NCBI GenBank assembly: GCA_903960515.1
Contig: CAJCBL010000272.1
Location: forward strand, 1-37,299
DNA length: 37,299 nucleotides
Origin: an uncultured Verrucomicrobiota bacterium
Lineage (GTDB): Bacteria; Verrucomicrobiota; Verrucomicrobiia; Opitutales; Opitutaceae
Reading direction: 5' to 3'
In this document: piece by piece, positions 1-7,593 of the stretch
Numbering within the stretch: position 1 is the stretch's first letter
How the letters are laid out: every line of letters begins with the position of its first letter
Notes under the pieces: generated by a model
What the model was told of the DNA's origin: nothing
Databases searched by the model: none
The model's input: the letters and a program-made list of their open reading frames with translations, nothing else
Translations under genes and position numbers: made by a program

Positions 1-136
1 AGGTAAATAGCAGCGACAACGCGCCCGATGCGAGGACGCAATCGGTTTCGGTTCCTCGGAAAACGGTTTTAGGCCAATAACCGTGAAAATATGGGTCGCA
101 CCGACGGCAGGGCTGATTTCTCAGTCCGACAGGCTC
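1..136. mobile_element. End of a transposable element (incomplete, runs off the contig)
   Basis: Read from the minus strand, the element begins with GAGCCTGTCGGACT at 136-123 directly after a CTAG at 137-140. The same 14 bases follow a CTAG at the right end of the window (37160-37177), so both ends carry the terminus of one element family. Beyond the shared terminus the two sequences differ, so these are different ends or different members. No transposase is visible in the 136 bases. The family is not identified. The insertion breaks the GH31 gene that continues from 137. Confidence 0.7.
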
Positions 137-1490
137 CTAGAGGATAAATATCGAGCGTCAGCGGGTTGGCGTGCTGAGTGGGGTCGATCCAGTAGATCTC
201 AGGCCCCATGGGGATGATGGCGCCGCGCTTCACAAAAAGAGGGATATGGGCGCGGTCGTTCACAGTCACGTTGATGGTCTGCCCTCCCGCACTGACCGCG
301 CGGGTCCAATAGTTGATCCACTCGGTGTTTCTGGGGAGATAGACCGGCATCGTGCCGCCCGGGAAGTCGGCGGCCTTCTTATATACGGGGGCCACCAGCA
401 GAGAATCGCCAAAAAAATACTGGTACTTCAACCCATCCGCCTCGCCCGGGCAGGCGACGGTCATGGGGCGAGTCATGGGCATCGCGTTTTCCCAGATCTC
501 CCAGGCGCTGCGATAGATATAGGGCAGCAGTCGATAGCGCAGCATGCGGGAATCGAAGGATATCTTCTCCACCTCAGCCCCCCAGCTCCAGACATCGCGC
601 CCCATCCACCCGTGATTGCGCGTGGTGGTCGTGAAGTCGGAAAACTGGATCCACCTCGCCGCCAACTCCGGATCGTCGCCGCCGGAATGGCCGGGAGTGT
701 CGGTATGCAGGTAGGACCAGCCGCCTGCCGCGCCATCGGTGCTATACACAACCCCTTCTATGCTCTCCTGGAACCCGCCCCACGAGCCTTCTACATCTCC
801 AGTCCAGTGCACGGGCATGGTCTTTTCAATGTCGTCTTCATTGGGAACCTTCTCTATGCCCAGCCCATTGCCATTATTCCCCTCGTGGTTGCGCAAACTG
901 GGGCGCGCATAGTGACGCGCCATGAAGGCCAGCCGCTTGTCGGTTCCGCGGACCGAGCGCATAAGATCCCACACCGCCTGCTCATGCGATGATCCCGCCG
1001 TCCAAAAATCGAGCCACGGGGCGTCCAGGCCCTTCGCGAAATCGTCCCGCATATAATTCAGCCACTCGGAGCCGAAACCGCTGTCATGATAATTCATGAT
1101 GATCTTGAAATGCATCGCATGCAGCTCATCGATCATCTGCTTGGGATTAGGAAAACGGCCATTGTCCCAGATCATATTTTTGGGCCAGTCCCAGTTGAGC
1201 CCGTCCCAGAACATATCGAGCACTATCACATCGGCCGGGTGCTGATGGTGCCCATATTGGTTGTCCTGCCCCCGCAGGGCGCGGGCGTGATCCAGGAAGC
1301 TCGCCTGGTAGCCATACCCGAAGCTGTCGCCCCACTGGGACTGCATGTAGCCAAACATCCATTTCGGAGGGATTGGCTCGGTGTGCGGGGCGTTGAGTCG
1401 CACCTGCGCAAAGCCCGTGGAGCAGCTCAAAACAAGAAGCGGGGCGAGCAACAGGGCTCGCCAACGGGTGGGGAAGAAGTTCACGTTCAT
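69..1490 (-). CDS. Secreted GH31 alpha-glucosidase, C-terminus lost to an insertion
   Basis: Family 31 glycoside hydrolase, a retaining enzyme acting on alpha-glucosides or alpha-xylosides. A signal peptide (residues 1-29) is followed directly by the catalytic barrel, without the usual N-terminal beta-sandwich. The barrel opens with ADVIVLDMFW (86-95) and the substrate strand FPNPKQMIDELH (113-124). The likely nucleophile is Asp161 in WLDFW and the likely acid/base is Asp232 in HWTGDVEGSW. The VLSC before residue 24 could also be a lipobox. Around residue 451, within the C-terminal beta-domain (LTLDIYP), the frame enters the mobile element and ends with about 22 foreign residues. The natural C-terminal beta-structure is therefore missing and the gene is probably inactive or impaired. 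Together with the GH97 gene at 14730 it points to starch or maltodextrin use. No clear ribosome site precedes the ATG. Confidence 0.85.
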   Translation of the reverse strand: MNVNFFPTRWRALLLAPLLVLSCSTGFAQVRLNAPHTEPIPPKWMFGYMQSQWGDSFGYGYQASFLDHARALRGQDNQYGHHQHPADVIVLDMFWDGLNWDWPKNMIWDNGRFPNPKQMIDELHAMHFKIIMNYHDSGFGSEWLNYMRDDFAKGLDAPWLDFWTAGSSHEQAVWDLMRSVRGTDKRLAFMARHYARPSLRNHEGNNGNGLGIEKVPNEDDIEKTMPVHWTGDVEGSWGGFQESIEGVVYSTDGAAGGWSYLHTDTPGHSGGDDPELAARWIQFSDFTTTTRNHGWMGRDVWSWGAEVEKISFDSRMLRYRLLPYIYRSAWEIWENAMPMTRPMTVACPGEADGLKYQYFFGDSLLVAPVYKKAADFPGGTMPVYLPRNTEWINYWTRAVSAGGQTINVTVNDRAHIPLFVKRGAIIPMGPEIYWIDPTQHANPLTLDIYPLGACRTEKSALPSVRPIFSRLLA

Positions 1491-1985
1491 AGACTACCGT
1501 GACGGCTCAAAAATATTTCCGGCAGGATAATGGGGTATTCGGGTTCTGAACAGCAGGGTGGAGGCCGGCCCTCCGAGGGAATGCCTACCGCCGCGGAAGC
1601 CGCACGGCAAGCCAATCCTCCACTCCCTGCCGCGGGACTGCAACGCGCTCCACGCAGCCGCGGGTATGTAGCCCCCATCGGGCAGGTGCCCGGCCCGCCG
1701 CCTGTCGCGCAGGCAAGGCGAGGAGGAAGCTGAGCGCTCGATCAGGCGAAACGAATCAGTCTCCATCACAAGCCACATATAGTTCCGGACGTGCACCAAA
1801 TTTGCCATCTCTTGGCGTGCGATTGCTGAGTGGGGCCTTGAGTCCCAGAATTCAGAATTGACCTGTACCGATCAGGCCCCGCCCGAATAAAGTGCCCGCA
1901 GTATCACCGGATCGCCCCACCGTCCCTAACATGTTCCGATGCCCCTGAACCATTTTCGAGAACCTTGCCGCCCCGGCCCCTCCAT
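1491..1985. other. Intergenic region without a convincing gene
   Basis: Open frames here (for example minus 1494-1808) show no recognisable domain and no consistent coding character. The segment contains the word-like repeat CAGAATTCAGAATTG near 1851-1859, followed by GACCTGTACCGATCAGGCCCC (from 1860), a diverged copy of the repeat found at 3192-3261. It is likely a repeat-laden spacer and holds the promoter of the GH31 gene, which cannot be pinpointed. Confidence 0.5.
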
Positions 1986-2654
1986 CTATTTGATTGCCGG
2001 GTCAATATTACAGTCGCCGTAGCGGTGCCCCGGCTTTCGGCCATGGTCTGATTCCCCCGGTGAATCCAAATCAACCTGACGCCTCTTGATGGCATCATTG
2101 GCAGCACTGACCTTATCGGACAGGGTCGGGTGCGAGCCGATCTTGTGGCCAACAAGCAACAGGGCCAGCGCATCACCTTCCTCAATGGCGATATCCATAT
2201 GCCGCTGCTCATGCCTCTTGAGCTTGGCCAGGACACTATCCCAATGCGCTTTCGCCGCTGGCGAGGCATTGTCATATCCGATCCATCGAACCGCGCGATT
2301 AACCAGATGTCCATGCAATGTGATGGTCACTTCCGCGCTAATGCCCGACGGGACAGCATCAGAGCGCAGTCCCCCGCCTCCTTCGCCCGCTTCTGGCAAC
2401 CTGCTAAGTGCCTGAGCCAGCTCATTCAAGTCGGCAGCCCTAACGTCGATGGGCTCGGTGTTGGGCGCTGGGGTCGGATTCCAGTCGCGCTCCACCCTCG
2501 TCACAACGCGACCCGCCATTGGCTCCAAACCAGAGTCTATGTCGGCCGAGCCCGCAGTCACGAAACCGGCCCAAGGCGCGCCGACCGTAGAATCGTTTGC
2601 CGCGTTTAGAGCCCCCGCTCCAACGCCAATCGTACCTGGTAATTGGTTTCCCAT
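1986..2654 (-). CDS. DUF922-like putative Zn-dependent protease
   Basis: A 222-residue protein. The C-terminal half matches the DUF922 family of predicted zinc proteases: a variable beta-rich region, then a helix with HEQRH at 148-152 (HExxH zinc motif) inside a segment resembling the family pattern of a conserved Trp (138), Leu and HExxH. The N-terminal 45 residues are Gly/Ala-rich without an obvious signal peptide. The frame stays open upstream for only 15 codons before a stop, and the ATG at 2654 is its only ATG start. The protein could be a remnant of a longer polymorphic-toxin or cell-surface protein, because it lies alone between repeat-filled spacers. The zinc motif is seen directly; the family name is recognition only, and the substrate is unknown. 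Confidence 0.6.
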   Translation of the reverse strand: MGNQLPGTIGVGAGALNAANDSTVGAPWAGFVTAGSADIDSGLEPMAGRVVTRVERDWNPTPAPNTEPIDVRAADLNELAQALSRLPEAGEGGGGLRSDAVPSGISAEVTITLHGHLVNRAVRWIGYDNASPAAKAHWDSVLAKLKRHEQRHMDIAIEEGDALALLLVGHKIGSHPTLSDKVSAANDAIKRRQVDLDSPGESDHGRKPGHRYGDCNIDPAIK

Positions 2655-3008
2655 GGCTATGCCTGCTGCGGTTTGTGTAAAAAGGGGAATAAGGGATCAC
2701 GTCGTGACTCGTGACAGAAGGGCAACTGTTTTCTTATAGCTCCGACACACTCGATTCGCAGCGGTTGCGCCATATCGCTTACCCTGCCGGCCCCCCTTTG
2801 GCCGTCAAGTCGTTTATCACGAGCCACGATGTCCCGGTAAGCTTGTCCACGCCTATTTCGCTAGGACCGCCCGCGCAACCCCACGGGGCCGGGTTTATAT
2901 AGCAATTCTTGGGCACCGTTTGGCACCGTTGGGGAAATGGAAACCAGCAACAGGTAGCGAGAAGGACGTCGGCCAAAGAGGCTGATTGTTGAAACAGGCG
3001 CACTCGAA

Positions 3009-3115
3009 ATGCACGGATTCTCTGAGTTCTCCTGCGCCTCTGTGTGCTCTGTGGCCAAATCCGAGTTTCCGGTCTGGTCTCTCTGCTCTATGCGTTCTTT
3101 GCGGTTAAATATTGA
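3009..3115. repeat. Word-like CTCTGTG dispersed repeat
   Basis: The plus strand reads TTCTCTGAGTTCTCC, GCCTCTGTGTGCTCTGTGG, then TCTCTGCTC, TGCGTTCTTTGCGG and TTAAA. This low-complexity pattern with a step of about 8-10 bases recurs across unrelated environmental genomes, where it is often mis-translated as a protein. No function is known to me. Confidence 0.6.
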
Positions 3116-3191
3116 GTTACCCTGTCGCAGGAGGGATCTACCTCCATGGCCTGGGTCTGGCTCAATGCTCTCTGCGGCCCAATCTGAATTT

Positions 3192-3261
3192 GGCCCCATA
3201 ATCGACCTGTCCCTATCAGGCCCCATAATCGACCTGTCCCTATCAGGCCCTGTCCCCATCA
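3192..3261. repeat. 27-bp direct repeat, two exact copies and a third partial copy
   Basis: Two exact 27-base units lie at 3192-3218 and 3219-3245. Each begins GGCCCC and contains GACCTGTCCC and CTATCA. A shortened unit, GGCCCTGTCCCCATCA, follows at 3246-3261 and then GGCCC again. The core GACCTGTCCC recurs near 12220 and 12265, and in diverged form at 1860. Confidence 0.85.
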
Positions 3262-3394
3262 GGCCCGGGCTATAGGCCTTCCTCGTTCCGCATTCAGCAT
3301 TTCGCCTAGCCTGCTCTCGACGGCCCTATCTGAATTTCGCTGGCCGCCTCTCGTCTGCTTGTGAAACCCGCCAGCGCCGTCAACCTCCAGGACC

Positions 3395-4873
3395 ATGTCG
3401 CCTGCCTCCGAAAACCTCGTCGCCGATCTCAAACGCGCCAACGTCCTCGTCTCCGTTCTGAGCCTGCTCAGTTGGGACGAACAGGTTCACCTGCCGCCCG
3501 CCTCAGCAGCGCGCCGCGGCGAGCAGTCGGCCTTGCTGGCGGAGCTCCACCACCAGGCGGCCACGGCTCCGCGTATCGGAGAGTCGCTGGCGGCGCTGGA
3601 GGCGGCCGGCCCGTCCGCCACGGCCGAGGAGCGGGTGCTGCGCCGCCATGCCCGCAAGGACTATGACCGGCTCACCAAGCTGCCGGCTGAGTTTGTGCGC
3701 GAGAAGGCCCGCCTCGACAGCGAGGCCTACCACGCCTGGGCCGAGGCCCGCGCCGCGCGCGATTTCCCCAAGTTCGCCCCGTTTCTCCAGCGCCAGCTCG
3801 ACCTCGCCCGCCGCGAGGCGGCGCTGCTGGGCCTGCCCGACGCCTACGACCACGCCATCGACAAACACGACCCCGGCATGACCGCCGTGCGTATCGAGGC
3901 GCTCTTTGCCGAGCTCAAGCGCGACCTCGCCCCCCTCGCCCGCCGCATCGTCGAAACACGGCAGCCGACCAAGCGCGAGGCGCTTCGGGGTTTCCCGGTG
4001 GGGACACAGCGCGAGTTTCTCCAGGCGGTGACGTCCGCTCTGGGCTTCGACTATCAGCGCGGGCGTATCGATGTGTCGCTGCATCCGTTTTGCTCGGGCG
4101 ATGGGCACGACATCCGCATGACGACGCGCTTCGATGCCGACAACCCGCTGGACTCGCTCTTCAGCGCCATCCACGAGACCGGCCACGGGCTCTACGAGCA
4201 GGGCCTGCCGCGAGAGTGGATCGGCACTCCGCTGGGCGAGGCGGTGGGCATGGGTATCCATGAGTCGCAGAGCCGCCTGTGGGAAAACCAGGTGGCCCGC
4301 AGCTCCGCCTTCTGGCGACACTGGGAGCCGAAGTTCCGAGCCGCCTTCGCCCCGCGGCTCGACGGCGTGTCCTTCGACGAGCTTCTGCGCGCGATCAACG
4401 AAGTGGCTCCCACCCTCATTCGGGTCGATGCCGACGAGGTCACCTACAACCTCCACATCGTGCTGCGCTTCGAGTTGGAGAAGCGCCTCTTCCGCGGCGA
4501 ACTGGCGGTGGCCGATCTGCCGGCGGCGTGGAGCGCGCTTTCGCAGGAGCTGCTGGGGCTTGTGCCCGCGCACGACGGCGAGGGTTGTCTCCAAGATATT
4601 CACTGGTCGGGCGGGGCGTTTGGCTACTTCCCGAGCTACTGCCTGGGCAACATGATCGCCGCGCAGCTCTGGTACACGGCGCTGGCGGCATTGCCGGGGC
4701 TGGAGGACGATTTCGCTGCTGGGCGTTGCGAGCGGCTGCTGGGGTGGTTGCGCACGCAGATCCATGGGCGCGGGCGCCGTCTCGACACCGAGGAACTGGT
4801 ACGCGAGGTGACCGGCGAGGGCATCTCCCCGCGGCATCTGGTGCGCTATCTGGGCGAGCGTTACGGCCGCTGA
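3395..4873 (+). CDS. Metallocarboxypeptidase Taq, peptidase family M32
   Basis: Cytosolic zinc carboxypeptidase of 492 residues, the normal length of family M32. It removes C-terminal residues from peptides. The zinc site is plain: HETGH at 260-264, with the third ligand Glu290 in GIHESQSRLWENQ (287-299). The M32 signatures DHAIDKHDPGMT (152-163) and DIRMTTRFDADNP (239-251) are also present, and the C-terminal IHWSGGAFGYFPSYCLG is typical. There is no signal peptide. The ATG at 3395 gives the family's usual N-terminus; no clear ribosome site precedes it. The gene is monocistronic, bounded by repeats on both sides. Confidence 0.95.
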   Translation: MSPASENLVADLKRANVLVSVLSLLSWDEQVHLPPASAARRGEQSALLAELHHQAATAPRIGESLAALEAAGPSATAEERVLRRHARKDYDRLTKLPAEFVREKARLDSEAYHAWAEARAARDFPKFAPFLQRQLDLARREAALLGLPDAYDHAIDKHDPGMTAVRIEALFAELKRDLAPLARRIVETRQPTKREALRGFPVGTQREFLQAVTSALGFDYQRGRIDVSLHPFCSGDGHDIRMTTRFDADNPLDSLFSAIHETGHGLYEQGLPREWIGTPLGEAVGMGIHESQSRLWENQVARSSAFWRHWEPKFRAAFAPRLDGVSFDELLRAINEVAPTLIRVDADEVTYNLHIVLRFELEKRLFRGELAVADLPAAWSALSQELLGLVPAHDGEGCLQDIHWSGGAFGYFPSYCLGNMIAAQLWYTALAALPGLEDDFAAGRCERLLGWLRTQIHGRGRRLDTEELVREVTGEGISPRHLVRYLGERYGR

Positions 4874-4929
4874 GCGGTAACCATGCAATCGTACCGCTTT
4901 GCGCTCTGGCAGTGCACGAAATTGTCCGC

Positions 4930-4988
4930 CGTAGGAGCGTGCTTGCACGCGATCTGCGCTCTGAATCGCGTGCAAGCACGCTCCTACG
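4930..4988. repeat. REP-like palindrome, family 1 (perfect copy)
   Basis: A perfect 24-bp inverted repeat (4930-4953 and 4965-4988) around an 11-base loop, starting CGTAGGAGCGTGCTTGCACG. It lies 56 bases past the M32 stop. Related copies occur at 14537-14589 (one mismatch), 12324-12430, 23432-23502 and 26190-26242 (decayed), always between genes. The perfect pairing could form a cruciform or an mRNA 3' hairpin. Confidence 0.9.
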
Positions 4989-5018
4989 AATGAATAGATA
5001 CGGCTGAGCGGCTCTCCC

Positions 5019-5300
5019 CGCGTAGCGGAACGGCTTCCGTTCGGCCCTCGTGGGCTGCCCCGCGCGAAGGCGGGACGCTTGGGAGGCGAAGCGCTGCGGA
5101 AGCGAACGGGAAAGCGAAGGCGGCAGGTCCAACCAGGCGGAAGCGAAGCGTTCCGCTGCGGCCGAGGTCGCGTAGCGGAACGGCTTCCGTTCCGCACTCA
5201 TGCTTCCGTTCCGCACATCATGCGCCGCCCGGCCCGGAAGCGAAGCGCTTCCACTACGGCTGCGGCCTGCGAAGCGCCTCCGCTTCGAGCGGCGGAGGGC
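5019..5300. repeat. REP-like cluster, family 2 (GCGGAACGGCTTCCG)
   Basis: A dense run of short palindromes built on GCGGAACGGCTTCCGTTC. Copies lie near 5025 and 5175, with halves such as GCTTCCGTTCCGCA at 5202 and the palindrome GGAAGCGAAGCGCTTCC at 5236-5252. It forms most of the 680-base gap between the M32 gene and the small ORF at 5558. Long open frames across this area are products of the repeats and not genes. Confidence 0.75.
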
Positions 5301-5541
5301 GCTCGCCCTGTCAGAGCCGGGGATTCAGCATCAGGGGAACCACTAGCATTTGGAGGCTTGACGTATCGGCGAAACTCTATCTTCTGGGCCTCGTTCTTTA
5401 GAAAACTTTCTGTAGCAGGATCCGAGTGCGATGCACGGACAGCCTGAACCACGTTTTGAATTTCCCAAACCCGGTATGAACTACTGGGCTCGAGAAACGC
5501 CAAAGCTCCGTGTCTCCCACGGGGTGGAAGCATCAAACCAA
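5301..5541. other. Leader region ahead of the small membrane ORF
   Basis: No gene is supported here. Composition changes from the REP cluster to more AT-containing DNA. TTGACG at 5358-5363 resembles a -35 box, but no well-spaced -10 follows. A small hairpin, CCGTG-TCTCC-CACGG, lies near 5507-5521. The segment may carry the promoter and 5' leader of the ORF at 5558. Confidence 0.3.
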
Positions 5542-5548
5542 AAGGAGG
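5542..5548 (+). promoter_or_regulatory. Strong ribosome binding site of the 27-residue ORF
   Basis: AAGGAGG lies nine bases before the ATG at 5558, a near-perfect anti-SD match. It is the strongest such site in the window, where most genes have none, and it is the main argument that the tiny ORF is translated. Confidence 0.8.
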
Positions 5549-5557
5549 GTCTATATT

Positions 5558-5641
5558 ATGATCACCCTAATCATCGCCTGCGTGGCTGTTGCCGGTCTCT
5601 TTATGATCGCCGGGTACGACTATCGCAGCGTTAAAGAGTAA
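5558..5641 (+). CDS. Predicted 27-residue single-pass membrane protein
   Basis: The ORF encodes 27 residues, beginning MITLIIACVAVAGLFMIAG (one hydrophobic helix) and ending with a polar, charged tail YDYRSVKE. It has a strong Shine-Dalgarno (5542-5548) and a perfect 14-bp terminator hairpin starting five bases after its stop, so it looks like a complete one-gene transcription unit. Its size and layout resemble single-helix regulatory subunits such as KdpF, but I recognise no family. The downstream peroxiredoxin is separated by the terminator. It was too short for normal ORF calling. Translation is inferred from the flanking signals, and the function is unknown. Confidence 0.72.
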   Translation: MITLIIACVAVAGLFMIAGYDYRSVKE

Positions 5642-5646
5642 AACAC

Positions 5647-5684
5647 CTCCGGCCCGGACAGAATGTCCGGGCCGGAGCCATTTT
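5647..5684 (+). terminator. Intrinsic terminator after the small membrane ORF
   Basis: Arms 5647-5660 and 5664-5677 pair perfectly over 14 GC-rich bases (CTCCGGCCCGGACA and its complement) with a GAA loop, followed by CCATTTTC. A short T run after a very stable stem fits a Rho-independent terminator. Confidence 0.85.
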
Positions 5685-5820
5685 CAGAGGTCGAGATCGC
5701 GCCGGATGGGCGCGAGTGACCAACTCGGCCAACAAACCGAGCAGCGTGGATGGGCGAGGTCGGGTGGGTCGGTGGTTTGCACGTGGAGACACTTCTCGTA
5801 GCCTCCGCAGCCTTCCCTCC

Positions 5821-6330
5821 ATGAAACACCCTCTATTCCTCGCTGCTATGATTCTCTCCCTTCTCGGTCTTCGTGCGGCCGCCGAACCTCTTGCGGTTGG
5901 CGCTCCGGCTCCCGCCCTCGTCGCCACCAGCGATACTGGCACCGCTCTCGATCTAGGAGCGCTCTACAAACAGGGGCTCGTCCTCGTGTACTTCTATCCG
6001 AAGGCCGACACCCCCGGTTGCACTGCTCAAGGTTGCAGTTTGCGCGACGCTTATGCCGAGCTCACTGCGAAGGGCGTCCAGGTGGTGGGCGTGAGCACCG
6101 ACGACGTGGCTGCGCAGAAAGCTTTCCGCGCGAAATTCCAGTTTCCGTTCCCCCTCATTGCGGATACCGACAAGAAGGTGACTGCGGCCTTCGGAGTGCC
6201 CACCACGATGGGCTTCGCCTCCCGTCAGGCCTTCCTGATCAAAGACGGCAAGGTCATCTGGCGCGACCTCAAGGCCAGTACCAAGCAGCAGGCCGCCGAC
6301 GTGTTGGCGGTGCTCCAGACGCTCAAGTAG
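5821..6330 (+). CDS. bcp: Secreted Bcp/PrxQ-type peroxiredoxin
   Basis: Thiol peroxidase of the bacterioferritin comigratory protein family, which reduces H2O2 and organic peroxides. The ATG at 5821 gives 169 residues with an N-terminal signal sequence (MKHPLFLAAMILSLLGLRAAA) and cleavage near residue 21, so export to the periplasm is predicted. An upstream in-frame start at 5716 would place a non-hydrophobic stretch before this signal and is less likely. The peroxidatic site YFYPKADTPGCTAQGC puts Cys67 as catalytic and Cys72 as the likely resolving cysteine, with the five-residue spacing of the Bcp subfamily. The gene converges on the ABC exporter genes. Confidence 0.93.
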   Translation: MKHPLFLAAMILSLLGLRAAAEPLAVGAPAPALVATSDTGTALDLGALYKQGLVLVYFYPKADTPGCTAQGCSLRDAYAELTAKGVQVVGVSTDDVAAQKAFRAKFQFPFPLIADTDKKVTAAFGVPTTMGFASRQAFLIKDGKVIWRDLKASTKQQAADVLAVLQTLK

Positions 6331-6453
6331 GTCGGGTCTCTGACCGGATTGCCGTGCTGTAGCCGGTGCGCGGGCGTTGTATTTCTCGAAGGACCAGTCG
6401 AAGACGTGGTCCTACCCGCCGGGCCTTCGCCGATTATCGGCCGGCGGTTTGCC

Positions 6454-7593
6454 TTACACCCGGAACCAGCGCGCCGCTGCGGCCGTGGCCGCCACAGCGC
6501 AACCGGTGAGCACCAGCAGCGGCGTTACCACGGTTTCGAGTCCATGGCCGAAGCTGATCAGGTGGCTCAGGGCGTCCATCGCCCAGCCGGTCGGTACGCA
6601 GTGCGCCACCGTCTTCATCCAGTCGGGTGTGATCTCCAGCGGGAACCAGCAGCCGCCGAGCGCCGCCAGCATCAGGCTGGCGAACACGCACACGCCGACC
6701 ACGCGGTCGGGCGCATCGAGTACCGAACCGATGAACACACCCAGCGCTGCCGCCACCCAGGCGAACACGATCAGCACCAGCATCACGCCGGGGAGGTTGG
6801 CGCCGAGGTTCACGTGAAAGACAAACCGCCCGACCAGCAGGAAGAACACGATCTGCACGAGGCCGAGCAGCCAGAGGCCGTAGATCTGCCCGGCCACGAG
6901 CTCGCCGCGCCGCACCGGCAGCGTCATCAACCGCCGCAACGTGCCGGCGCTCCGCGCCACCGCCACGGTCGAGCCGCCAAAGATGAGCAGGTTCATCATG
7001 AGGAAATTCACGAGATTGCCCGGTAACGAAAAGTTGAAGCCCGACGGCACGGGCTGCTTCCCGGCGAACGTGGCGGTGAGCGACACCGGATCGGGTTTGG
7101 CGCGCACCGCCTTCAGCGCCTCCTCGGAGGGGAGGCCCTTGAGCCCGGTGGCCGTTGAGGCTTCCAGCAGGTCGGAGTTGAGTGTGATGAGGGCGCGAAT
7201 CACCCGAGCCTCGATGATCGCGGCGTCGGCAGCGCGGGTGGTGTCGATCGGGTAGACCTCGACGTTCGTATTCTTCTTCCCCTGCAACAGCGCCGTGAAG
7301 TCGGCCGGTATGCGGATGCCGACCACCGGCTTGTTCTTCGTGTCCTTTGCCGGGTCGAGGCGCCACAGCCCCTGCGCGCAGAGCAGCTCGATGAAGTGCC
7401 GGCCGACGTGCCCAGTGTCGTTGTTTTCCACCAACACGGGCGGGAAACGGTTCTCGGATTTGTCGGTGCCGTAGCTGGCCAGCGACATCATGTACATGAA
7501 CAGAAACGGTATCACGAACAGCCAGATGTAGGAGGTGCGCGACTTGAGGAAGAGCCGCAGTTCGTTGCGCCCGATGATCAGGATGTTCTTCAT
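6454..7593 (-). CDS. ABC-2 type transporter permease (second subunit)
   Basis: Membrane subunit of an ABC exporter, 379 residues from the ATG at 7593. TM1 lies at about residues 20-40 (SYIWLFVIPFLFMYMMSLAS), then a large extracytoplasmic domain, then five C-terminal TM helices starting near LPGNLVNFLMMNLLIFGGS. This is the ABC2_membrane_3 layout. The start overlaps the stop of the preceding permease by four bases (ATGA), indicating translational coupling. The frame is open far upstream, but that part lies inside the preceding gene and reads as non-protein. Substrate unknown. Confidence 0.88.
   Translation of the reverse strand: MKNILIIGRNELRLFLKSRTSYIWLFVIPFLFMYMMSLASYGTDKSENRFPPVLVENNDTGHVGRHFIELLCAQGLWRLDPAKDTKNKPVVGIRIPADFTALLQGKKNTNVEVYPIDTTRAADAAIIEARVIRALITLNSDLLEASTATGLKGLPSEEALKAVRAKPDPVSLTATFAGKQPVPSGFNFSLPGNLVNFLMMNLLIFGGSTVAVARSAGTLRRLMTLPVRRGELVAGQIYGLWLLGLVQIVFFLLVGRFVFHVNLGANLPGVMLVLIVFAWVAAALGVFIGSVLDAPDRVVGVCVFASLMLAALGGCWFPLEITPDWMKTVAHCVPTGWAMDALSHLISFGHGLETVVTPLLVLTGCAVAATAAAARWFRV

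Larger units (their letters stand above)
2655..3394. other. Repeat-filled intergenic region, no gene seen
   Basis: 740 bases without a supported gene. It holds a word-like CTCTGTG repeat (3009-3115), a 27-base tandem repeat (3192-3261) and, at 3289-3305, the GCATTCAGCATTTCGCC word seen in many environmental genomes. Open frames across it translate the repeats (for example strings such as ATEHTEAQENSE) and should not be annotated as proteins. Confidence 0.65.

Noticed and set aside
1494-1808. 104-residue minus-strand frame upstream of GH31
   Set aside because: No recognisable domain or conserved pattern; only a weak AGAG ahead of the start.
2861-3259. 132-residue minus-strand frame
   Set aside because: Direct translation of tandem and CTCTGTG repeats; the HTE/NSEN-rich text is a known artefact.
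5358-5383. TTGACG with a TATCTT-like box ahead of the small ORF
   Set aside because: Spacing of 14 bases is too short for a standard promoter; noted only in the leader description.
5198-5536. 112-residue minus-strand frame in the REP area
   Set aside because: Composition follows the palindromes, and it overlaps the small-ORF leader with no start signal.
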